Positions 37,545 through 49,600 of a DNA stretch of 64,000 bases are shown here, one piece after another (the first letter of the stretch is position 1; the number at the start of each line of letters is the position of its first letter). Source of the DNA: Drosophila miranda (taxonomy: Eukaryota > Arthropoda > Insecta > Diptera > Drosophilidae); contig NC_046674.1 of the NCBI RefSeq assembly GCF_003369915.1, forward strand, positions 27,345,657-27,409,656, in the 5' to 3' direction. The notes under the pieces were generated by a model. The model searched no databases. It saw only the letters and a program-made list of their open reading frames with translations, and was not told where the DNA came from. The translations under genes were made by a program, and so were the position numbers.

Positions 37545-39245
37545 GTTATGCTGATAATTTATAATACTAAGGATACGAAAACCAACCATTGATAGTAAAT
37601 AGAGAGCATACTGAGCAAAGTAACGAGTGGAGTGGTGTGTATCTTATTCAAAAAATGGTATTGTATGGATGCTAAAACATCCCAGGAACCTGAAATCCTC
37701 TTTAGAGTAACTATTGTTCGAACATGAACACACTTAAAATAAAATGTCATCATAAGCACTTACGTGGACAAGAATATGATTGCCGCATTTTGAAACATGC
37801 GTCCTTATCTTATTATACATCACATAAGAAGCCTGTGTACCATCCACTGTTAACTATATATGAAGATATACTTTTTTCTTAATATAGCAAGTCCTAACCG
37901 AACCCCAGGCAGACCTTAAACACCTGCGCTCCAATTGAGACAGGAACTAGTACTTTTGAACAACCATCGTTAACTAAACGAATGCGATCTTAGTATCGCA
38001 TACAAAAAACCAAAACCAGTCGCTAGGGGCGTTCAAATAGCGCATATCTGTTCCACTGTAGGTACTTTGTCGTGGAGAACCCCCCATCCAAATTGCATGG
38101 GAAATAAACATTAAACAATTAATTCGAGCAAGACCAAGAGAGCCTCCTCCTTCTCACATTCCGACTCTCGTACATTTATTTAGTTTCCTATGCTATAATT
38201 ATCCATGCATTTTGTATATAGTTTGTATATACTGCAAGTGTAATTCAATTGCGACTTATGGCTAGGCTCGTGTGCAGGGTACACGAGCAATTTGTTATTT
38301 CCACTATTACTTAGTTAGGTAAAACAGGAAAAAACGTAAGAAGATTTGATTTCTGTATCGCTATCGTTATCAAATTTACATAATCGGTCATTAGTAGTAT
38401 TGCTTTCTTCCAAATCTCTTATGGGATACTCTCTCTCTTCCGCCTTTTCTTTTGATTGAAAATAGTTTATCTATTTTTTTTTTTTTTTTTTTTTGTTGCT
38501 TGTTTCTCGTTGGTTTGCTGTTTTGCACTTTGCATTTTGCTTGTGTACAAATATAAGGCTACGTGGAGGGGATTTGATTGGAGGAAGGAGGTATGGCTAT
38601 GGGTATGGGAATGGGTATGGGTACAAGGGAGTATGTATGCCTTCTGTGTAGCTATGTTCTGTGCCAGAGTTGCTTTGAATTCACCTTTGGGTTAATGATC
38701 TTTATACAATATATTTTATTTGGGAGCTAAAAACAAAAAAATACAACTAGTGCCCGCGCTCTGGTTGAACGCTCGAGAGGATGCACCATCCATCTCTCGA
38801 AGGTCCAGGTCCAGCACATGGCTAAAATGAAAATAAATTATCCTATCAAAGGGTAGCGACTGCGGTGGCAGGGGGCTCGTGGCCCGGCTTTTAGCTTATT
38901 CATAAACATGTTTGTGACTTATAAAAAAAAACCAAAGGACTATATAATATATATATACGAGCATATATATATACATTTATATATATGTATACTATTATAC
39001 AAAACAAAAATTTTACAGGGCCTGGCAATCCCATGGGCTCTGTAGCCGGGCAGACGGAGGAGCACTGTGTTTGTGTGTAGAGTGTGTGTATGAGCTCGAA
39101 GGATTTATATGGCAAAATGGTGTTTTTGTGTGGGTGTGTCCTTGGTACGAGTGTTGTAATTTCATTGCTGCTAATTCACCGGTTGATCGTTGATCCTACT
39201 TCTGCGCCAGCCGTTGTTGCTGTTATTGGTTAACGATTGGCATAT
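37545..39245. other. Intergenic region including the sbr 3' UTR
   Basis: No coding gene is visible. It holds a 21-base T run (38474-38494), an AT-dinucleotide-rich segment (38941-38995) and, on the minus strand, AATAAA candidates including one near 38714 that could end the sbr transcript about 530 bp after its stop codon. The left part would contain the promoter of the secreted-protein gene. Confidence 0.6.
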
Positions 39246-42200
39246 CTATTTGATAAAGGCCTCTGGCGGTATTTTGTTCTCCTTAAAGAGTTTTCCGAAC
39301 ACAAAGCCGGCATGATTATAATCCCAATTCGTCTCCTCTAGGCACCTAGAGATTGGAAATTGATTATAAATGGACTAATCCTTGGCTTCTCCTGCGTACT
39401 TACTTGCGACTCCACTCTAGATTCATTTGACTCTGTGAACTCATGGCCTGGACCATTTGCATTTTGGTGGCATCATCTGTCGCTGATCCGGAGCTGGTAA
39501 AGACGGGCGGCGGCCCTCCGGCGACACTGGGCAGATTATTTAGGGACAATGAGGCAACTGCTGGCAAAAGTGCAACTGTGGACGCGCCGCCACCGCTTGC
39601 AGTTCCTAAACGATTCTGTAGCGATGATACAGATGCATCATCCATGCCCGACGCTGTGTTTCTACCGTCAGCACCAGGTGCGATACCGCCGGGAGCTGGC
39701 TGATGCTGAGATCTCTTAAACTCGCGCACCTGTTCATTCGTGGCGGCCGTAATAAAGATCGTCTCGTTGCGTATGCAGAAGCCCGAATTCTGTGGCACCA
39801 CCACAAACGTGCGCATAAAGTGGCGCAACTCGTAGGCTTGCGAGGTGGATGGTCTGTCCTCTTCGCCGCTCAGCTCCTTGAACAGTCCCGTCACGGTGAA
39901 GACAATCATTTGGGGCTAAAAGGAAGGGTACAAAAATGCACAATAGAGAAGGGGGAACCGATATGTAGATGGATGGCATGATGCTCACGTTGTAAATGGT
40001 TAGATCGACGGTAAAGGTGCGCCGTTCGTGCAGCGTACGTGGCCACTCATTCAGGGTGGCCACACAGGCCAGTCGGCCGTTCTTGAGCAGCCTCGTGCGA
40101 TGGTCATCGCGATCATGGTTAACAATGCGGCGAAAGTTGCGATTAAACTTCCAGAAGCTGTTCAATCTGCAGTCAAATAAACGTATATAGTAGTAGGATA
40201 AAGGATGAATCTCGGTGGGTGGGACTCACCTGCCCGCGTGGCTTGCATTTGGCATTGTGATGGAAAGCATAGCATGCTCGTGATAGGCATCCAGCAGGGA
40301 CTGGCGGCTCTCCATATCGAATATGTTAAAGTATTGATCCAAGAATTGGCGCACCACATCGGCACCGGCGTTGTCGCACAGAAACGAGGCCTGGGTCGTT
40401 GGCATTGTGCCGGATCCGGCCAAATCGAAGGCAACCTGCGGCCCCAGTGTTTCCCCATCCTATTATTTATTGCATATCATGCAATCATGTAGACAGAGAG
40501 ATCTAGATATTCTGGATTATCCAACACAATAGAGAAGCGCACTTACCAGTTTGACCAGTTTGGGGAACTTACGTCGTACTTCGCTGTAAATAGTTTGATT
40601 GGATATGCGATAGGTTTGTGGTTCGGAATTAGCATTATGATGATGATGTGAAAATATAACAAAATGATGTAGCTTTTCTCTATTGGCGTTGCCCACTGCT
40701 CACAGCAGGTACTGGAGATCGGCCCAACCTGACGCAGATCCTCCTCCCACCTTTAACTCCATTGGGATGTCTCGATAAACCGATAACGATTCGGCTAAAA
40801 ACCGATGAATTGTTCAACTTATTGCAGGAACTTTTGAATGGGCGAAGGCACTTGCATCTATATCATCCGATTTGATATTTTGCAAAGGGGTATGCACAGC
40901 ACAAAAATGTGAACAGCAGCGGAACAGAACCCTTAAGCATTGCACTGTGCCCTTGGGCATCTTTTTTAAATTTCTTTTTTTTTTTGTATATTTTTTTTTT
41001 TGTTGCTTTTTTTTCCCCTTTTTTGATTTTTTTGTATTTTTTAGTTCAAATCTCAAAAAAAAATTTGGTCCTGTAGCTGGCATGCAAAAAAAGCTGCCTG
41101 CTACATCAGACAGAGAAAGAGGTTCGGTTCGATGCGGTTCGATCTCGTACGGTCGGTTCGATGAGCGGTGGATCGGTTCGATGTCTGCTGTTGCAGCTCG
41201 CGCCCACACACACATCCACTCCACAGGCAACTCATGCGCCCAGGATTAGCAAAATATTATGCTTCCCCCACCCCGTAGCAATTGACGTGTTAACGCCAAT
41301 TTCTCCATGTCCCTTGTCCCTCCACCTCCACCTCCACAGCCGACCACCGCCACCACACAGACGACAACAACAGCAACAGCAACACAGCACAGTGCAACGC
41401 AACCCACACATTCGCGAACATGTGGGCTTTCACTTGCGTGCCTGCGTGTGGGTGTCCGCGCGCGTCTGTGGGTTTTCGAGACGGGGTGTGCGCATGTGGG
41501 TTAGTGTTTAATTGTTGTTGTGGTTGGCTACTAGTGTGTGCCGTTATGATGTTTCATTGTCATACCAAAATGTGCTGCATGTGGAATGTTGCCCGCACAG
41601 TGGACACACGTGTGCGCGGAGCCTCAATAGCGTTGCCGTTTGTCGTGTCCGTGTCCGTCCGAAGGTCAGGTTCAGGTTCAGTCTTTTCTGTGTCGAACCG
41701 CTACACCAAACCTGTTTTTTCTTCTTGTACTTCTTGTTTGAGACTTGGACTTGTTCATAAATATGGGTTTTCATTTTTCTTTTTTTTTCTTTGTTCCTTT
41801 TTTTTAAATCCGTTGCCCAAAAGCCCTGTTCTGCTGAACGGTCTGTCTTTGCTTTGTGACAGATAGCAGCCGATGATTAACAAAACCCTTGCCGCAAAAA
41901 GTACATTTGCCCAGTTTCAAATACCGCGCTCTGAATAAAACCCGAATGATCCTTAATGATCCTCAACCAAACGGAGGGGGGGCATGGATCTGCCCTCGGA
42001 TAGGGTCTCAGGACTCCAGCGTACTCCAGAGCAGAGTGCAACAGCCTTGTGTAGATTCTAGGTGGAATGGGAGACAACTCAAAAAGTGGAAATGGAAATG
42101 CATGTCCTAGTCCTGTGTGTATGACTCTCGACGAGGTGTCTCCCACGTCGACTGGACGGGCACACGATGGCACGAGCGACAGCGACATCCGCTAGAAAAA

Positions 42201-45200
42201 GCCAAACAAGTCACAGCATAGTATACCTGATAAACTGCTGTGAGTCCTTGTAGCGCGAACGGCACGGATTGTTCCGCAATACCAGCTCCACAATTGGCAG
42301 ATTACGGAACACCAGGAGGTGGGCCAGCGAGGGGAGCTGCAGAAGGGACATTACTCGTTGAGGTTTGGCAGTGCCGGGTTTTGTCACTGATGCTGATGCT
42401 CACCTTATTATCGCCCAAGTAGAGTATCTTGAGGTGGGGCAGGCGCTTATCGACGCGTCTGAATGCCTCCATGGACACCAGATTGTTATCATTCAGATTG
42501 AGCGCCTCCAGATCGGGTATATTGTCGCACATGATATCGAGTGCGGCACCCATCACATTGGCCCGAAACAGGGGACAGAAAACCTGTTTTATGTCGGGAT
42601 CGGCGTAGAAGCGCGACATATCCAGGGCCTTGGTCTGACTGTTGTAGCGTTTTGCCATGACCTGCTTCATACGCTCCTTGAGGGCATCGTCAACGGTCGC
42701 CAGCGGAATGCCGTTGCGGACGCGCGGCGACAGGCGGAATCCATCAGGCAACTGTGCATGTTTTCCCAGCTGTTGAATGTGCTCGGCCATGTCAAAGTCG
42801 TCCACATAGAAGCAGACGCTATCTCTCTCGGCACGCCAGTACTGGGCGTTAAACGGATGAGGAGAAAGGGCTGCCAATAAGGCACGCAATAGCACATCCT
42901 TTCCGTAAATCTGTCCATTGTTTATCTGGGGTAAGAGAGAGACAAATAGCAATGGAGATAAATACATTGTACATATAAAGATACGCGGAAGCGAGTCAGT
43001 GTGGATTCGTTATAGACTAGAGATAGCGACCCAAATTGTGTCATCTATTCGCATGACTATCCCCCACAAAAGTGGTCTACTTTTGGTCTACTTATCAGTG
43101 GTATACCCTACCCCCGGATGGTCATGAGGGGCTTCAATGGAAACTACAAGATAGCCTTAAACAGATCAGATCACAGAAGACCAACTATGAAGTCACCATG
43201 TGGAACGTCTAAACATAGCCGTCCATTCCTCGAGGTCTGAGCTCTGCCACAATTGCCGAAACAGAATCAGTAAGGCTACTAAATACTTCTACTTGCAATC
43301 AAATAAATATGAGAGCAATTTTATTAGGACAACTTAAGTGATCATGAATCGGATATCATGTTTTTTTAGTTCTGCTATACGCTTATGAGAAATTCATTAT
43401 TTTCGCGGCTTCGGAGAATTATGATTTTTATTTTGGCTTTGTTTCTCGATTATTTCTCGATTTGCTTTTCTTATTCTTATCGATTTGTCGGCTATCGATA
43501 TAGACCAATTTACCATGTATCAATGAAAGGTATCAGGCGCGTTATCCAGCATAACTTGATCAGGGATAGAGCTCTTACAATAGTGCTGGTGAACGCACAT
43601 GATTAGATCTTCGCAAATGGAGCGTAAAAATAGTACGATTGCTATTGGCTTATATCGAACGCTGACATATCGATTAGAATACCCACATAAGTCAATATCA
43701 GTAGGTTCTGTAGGTTCGCAGTCGGTTGGATACTGTTCGATTTCATCGTTTATCGAAAATTGGCTTGGGGTATGGTTCGGATCCAATAGCATCCTACGTA
43801 CCTGTGTACATATGTAAATGTGTGTGCAGATATTTGCATAGCATTTCCGAGTCCGTGACTAGTCGTTTAATTACTTTTTTCTTCCTTATCGCCAGCACAG
43901 AGTTCTGGGTCTCCCTCTCTCTTTCTATTTTTCCGTCTATCCTTGTCTGTTTCCGATTTAATTATGATTATGATGAGTGTATGGCAAACACACACACACA
44001 CACACGCACGCAGAAACAGTACACTCAGCGAAAAATGGCATAGCAAAAACAAAGACACACCTATACTTCAATTAAGTACTCGGTTTTTAAGTAGTGTAAA
44101 TGCATTTAAGAGTCTATTTTAATCTGAACATAAAACACTTTACATCGAATATTGTTAAATTAAATCTGAAGCCTTTGTTGCTGTGGCTTTAAACATTAAT
44201 GGTACTGTAGGATTCATCTTGGGCTACAATTTTTACAAATCTATTGGTATACATTTTGTAGAAAAAAATATAATTATACTTCAAATGTCAGGACACTTTT
44301 CTCTGGGTGTAGTAGAGGCAGACCGTAAGTACGAGTATACACTGTTTCGAGTTTCGGAGTTCGAAGTGGGAGTGTTGCGGACGGATAACGTGACTGCGAC
44401 TGTGAAGGTCACAGCTATGAATATCGGTCATTCGGCTATTATTATATTAGTAGTATCTAATCGGTGTTTTATGACAAAGGTACATACACTCGCCAAGCAA
44501 GAATCAGTTGAATCAGTGGAGAGTAATTCAATTTATATGTTACGATCGAGTTCCGAGTACAGTCAAACAACAAATAAAGATGAGACGTCACCTCATGCAC
44601 CATATGCCTTTGCATAGTATAGAAAAGATAAGTCTGCAATCCTCGCAACAACACCCACCCAACCACCCATCCACCCGCCCACTCATTCATTGCGCATTAG
44701 TGCGATAAATTTATTTATTACGGAGCATTAGTTATGATTATTTTTGTCTCCTTTGCGAGTACACACCACCGCCATTCAGCCGTTCAGACATCCAGGCATC
44801 GGCCCCAGGCCCCTTCTTAAAAACTTTTTATAGGTTTTAGTAGGAACGGCCATTGGTGGCCATAGGTTCCAATTGTATTCTGTGGATTGCCCAGAATATC
44901 AGCGTCAGAGCTTTAGAGGTTTTTCCCTGCTGAAATCGGGAACGTGAGTCGTCAGCCTGGAATGTGAATAGGCAACCCTGGCTATCGGCTGTCGGCTGTC
45001 GGCGCACCTGACCTATCGGAATTTTAACCGTTAAGGGGCCACAAGGCCAGATAGACAGACAGGCATATTACAAAGCCTTTTAAAAATAAAGACGATGACT
45101 GTATTCTGTATTTGGATTGGGATCGGGATTGGGGGAGTACATTTATTCGTACAATATACCTATATATAAACCGTTTTTGTTGTATATGAATTCTCCATTG

Positions 45201-46659
45201 TATTCCCCACAATACGGAATACGGAATACGGAATACGGAATACGAAATACAAAATACGGAATACGAGCGGAGCACTGAGACATATTTCTAGAATTGATAT
45301 GGAGCTATGACGCCCCTGTCTCTGTCTCTTTTTATGCCTCTGCTCTCTGCCTCGGTCGCTGTCATCGCCGGCAGCGACGCTGTCGATGGGTTGGGGCCCG
45401 TGGGGGCCTAACAAGTGAACGAACACCGGCAAACGGAACGGAACGGCACAAAACGGCACGGCGGCATTCGATGACAGACGTGCGAAGTTGAAGCAGCAAC
45501 AAAAAAAAAACAGCAACCCACCCAGCCACCCAGCCAGCCAGCCAGCCAGCAGCTGAAGCTCCAACATCCAGTAACCCAGCAGACGACAGATCACATCCAG
45601 CAAAAATGGGAGGCTGCTGCTCTAAGGACTTGGATGATAAGCGCTCCTGGAGTCCCGAGGAGACCAAAAATGGCGTAAGTACTTTTCTGTCCAGAGAGAG
45701 AGAGAGCGAGATGATGTACAGAGATCATCCCTTTCCCCTCTCAACCGCAGAGCACCACATCGACCATCATTGCCCAGCCCATGGATGATGTGGGTACAAC
45801 CGGAGTGTTTACCCTCACACGCACCACCACGACGAGCACACAGGAGAAAACGGTGACCACCACCAGCGATGGTGACCAGGATTAGCATTAGCCAATGGAT
45901 AACGGATCCATCTGCAACTACTATGTGTATAGACCCAACCCAAAGCGGAGCCATAATTATTGTATCCACAATAACATCATAATTTTTTTTTTTTATACCA
46001 TTTTTTTTGTACCATTTTTGTGGTATTTCAATGCCATGTGGGGACAAGTGTGTTTGCTCGAAAGAGAAAGAATGAGTCGAGAAGTGGCGGCCTTTCCTCG
46101 AAATGTATGCGATCGAGTGCGTGTTCGGGTGCGGGTGCGGGTGCGGGCTGTAGAGATATATGTATCTATTCGTATGTAAATATTTATGCCGAATGTATGC
46201 ATGCACATAGCAGAGGGTACACAGCCATGTGAATATATGAATTAAGTGAAGCCGTTAATTGTTATACCAGAATTGCAATTTTATACAAAAAATAAATTGT
46301 TGAATCGCCAAAATGTTTGCAATATCCGCCCAAAACCAAAACCAAACACCAATCCCACAGCGAACTTCTAAGCAAAGGCGGCAAAATTAACGGTAAATCA
46401 AACAAACACAAGCGCAAACAAAGGACAGGGAGACCGAGAGACCGAGAGACCGAGAGACAGAGAGAGAGAGAGATCAGGGGACAAGCAGCAGCAGGGGCCA
46501 TGCCAATTCAATTGGAGAACGAGATAAGGAGAACGATTTCAGCGGATCCAACGATCCAACGCATTGCTGGCCGATGACATCAGGCGATGCACAAAAGAAC
46601 GGCACGGCAGACAACAGACGACAGACGGGCACAAGAAGCAGAGCCAGCGGAAAAGCACA

Positions 46660-46693
<34 letters not shown>

Positions 46694-49600
46694 CGAAAAG
46701 AGACGCGGTGGGTGGGTGCTGGGTGGTGCGGTGTTGTGGGTGCCTCCCTCTCTCCCCCCTACTGTCCATGAGTCAGTGTTCTGGTTATCAATGGATTTGA
46801 GTTTGTTGTTTTCGTTTATGGTTTAGGCCAAAATGTGACTAAGAGCCGAGCCATGAGCCATCGGCACGTGTTAAACGTCAGCGATCAGTCATTCCAGAAC
46901 TTGAAAAAAAAAACAAAACCATATTTCCGTAATGTTTAAGCCATCTCAATCCATTCAGATGAGTACGGGTACGAGTAAGTACATGTGTCTATTTATGCAT
47001 GCATGCATTGGCATTCCCATTCGGAGATGTGCATCAATTAGGGAAATGCAAATTGAATCAGTCAGCAATTACAATTTGCATTTAATACCACTTAGGCAGC
47101 GTTGCCAGACTGCTGGCTGATAATACCCTGTTTACACTAGAGCTGCGTTCTTTCGTTATTACGTTCATTTCAAAAAGACCAAAGCATAACAGACCACTGT
47201 CGAGTGGTGGACAAATGTTGAGCTATTCTTGCGTTTCAGGTGCATTTATTTGATTTTTTTATAAATATTTCTGGACTTTTCTGCCAATTGCCATCTATCA
47301 CCACTAGCAATAACGAAAAACAGCTGTTCTTGCCGATGAAAAATGCGAGGGAAAGGGTAAAAATATACATGAAATCCTTAAAACAAATTAATTTAATCAA
47401 TCGTATCCATCGTATCGTAACAAGAGATTTTAGTGTACACCTGTAGCCATACGGCCATTACTGAGAATTATGATCTTGAAATTACGAGCTCGCAAAAATA
47501 AAATAAAGAATAAATTATTAAGTATAGTTTTTTCCATAATTTGGTTGATTTTTAAAATGTAGTTATTTTTATCAACCACACAAATCAACAGTCTTCATAA
47601 CGCAAGACGCCATAACGCAACTTTGTGCCAATGAAAACGCTCATGCTGGATTATTGCATTTATTTCGCTAACGATAGCAAACTAGCGACAGTTATGGTCG
47701 TTTTCCACTGCTCTCAATACCGGTAAAGGGTAGTAGAAAACGACCATAATTGTGCTGTAAATCACGCGCAAGATCGAAATATTCAGCCAGGCTCCGTTTT
47801 TCACATTCACAAAAGTATTCCGATTTACTTTTGAATACACATAAATTGGGGCTCCCGTTTTCACATTCCGCAAGATGTATTCCTTTTCAAAACCAAAACA
47901 TTTTCGTTGGCGGCTTTTTATACAACAAAACGAACCTTAATTGCAAAATGAAAAAAATAGATGACTTATTGATGCATTAACATAAACTTGACTCCTATAT
48001 CAGGGTAATTTAACTTTTGCTTTCTTTATAAATCATTTTATTTTAACCCAACCTCAAATTTGGCTCGGAAAAAATTGGACAGGGCAACAACAATTTTCGG
48101 TTTGGTGCAAACAGCAAAAATATGTGAAAAATGGAGAACCTCAAAACGAAAACGAAACGTTTTGGCTGAAAACGTAATCTGCAAAATTAAATGAAAAACG
48201 GAGCCTGCCTGATTAGTGCAGTTTTTTGTTTGTTTCATTAATATTTTTTGACACCGCCCCAAAGCCGGCAACACGAAAGTGATCTATCTTTCTTCATTTT
48301 TTTTCATACCCCTTGTCCCTCCAGAGGGTATACCAGTTTTAGTCACAGAATAAAAAAAAACATATATAGACTTTTCCTTGATCCGTATCCGGAATACATA
48401 TATCCCAATGAAGAACAGTTCTACCAGGACACAATCAGCTTATTCGGAGCACAAAAAATCTATTATAATGTGGCATTATATATTATATATATATTATATA
48501 TTATAAATACACGACATGTATTTTTTTCTTGCAATCTCGGTCGCACATGTGTCCGCTTGTATCTTTTACATTTTACGTGTTGGATATTCTCATTTGCTGG
48601 CCACGAACGGACCAAAGACTTGCCAACCGCTGCTGCCTCAGAAGATAGTCGGAAAAACTGTAGGGTCTCAGGAGTCGTGGACATTCAGAGCCCTGTTACA
48701 GAACAGAATATATACCCAACGAATACTGCCTTTCCCGTGCGTATAGATATCGAAGTAGATAAGATTGTGCCACAAAAGAGAACAAACACCGTCGCAAGGG
48801 AGAGAGCACAAACTGCGCAGATATAATCGTAAATTGGATCGTATCTCATGGATCGCTTGGATTGCTTGTATCGCTTTTATGGCACGGCAGGCAGGGCCTA
48901 AAACGAAGCGCACGAAGACCGAAGAACCAAACAAAAAGCCAAAACCAAAATCAAAATCAAAATAAAACGAAAGTACAAATCAATTAAAGAATTTTGTGCA
49001 CTGGCAACTGGACGGCAGACGACTGAGCAGACCCGACCTACAATATACTAAAAGAGACAGATACACACATTGCTTATGTACATAGATAAAATAATTGAAC
49101 GACCCTACAGTGACTTTTCAATCAACAGAAATGTGAATCAGAAGCGCGGAGCGAGGAGGAAGGGCAGGGCGCGATAGAACACAGAAATTGGAGCGCACCC
49201 CGAGGGACCGAGGGACCGATACACCAGACACCAGGCCGCGATCGACGGCAAGAGGCAGCAGCGTGTCAGCAGAAACAGAAACTGCGGTTCGGTTCGGTTT
49301 GGTTAGGAGGCGTACTCGTTGCGATTCAATTGCCGCGGTCACTCAGTGCAAAGGCAAAGCTTCGTGCAATCGGACGGACACAATGAAACAGATTCCGGGA
49401 CTTCTGGGACTGGGTTTAGTGCTGGCGGGACTCCTGCTAGCGGCAGGCAGTTCAAATGCCCTGCCAATGACCAACGATCTGGAGCTGGTGGCTGCCTTGG
49501 ATGCCATGGAGCCAGCAGCAGCCGCCGCACAGCCATCGCACATTTCACGCATCGCGGCAAGGGGCGAGGCAATAGCCCATGAGGATCGACCGGAGCTGTT

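Larger units (their letters stand above)
45886..49382. other. sbr intron 3, middle part
   Basis: Contains the 3' UTR of the preceding gene, GA repeats (46427-46475 with an AGACCGAG unit, and 46660-46694), a perfect-looking hairpin (47692-47749), a possible foldback element (47788-48207) and a TA-rich run (48476-48505). The last ~350 bp before 49383 are probably the 5' UTR and promoter of the secreted-protein gene. No further coding gene is supported. Confidence 0.6.

Noticed and set aside
44183..44617. 144-codon plus-strand open frame in sbr intron 3
   Set aside because: No recognisable domain, AT-rich codon use like its surroundings, and no splice or poly(A) context.
48248..48826. 192-codon plus-strand frame in sbr intron 3
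   Set aside because: No domain; it spans a TA-rich run and mixed composition, with no supporting signals.
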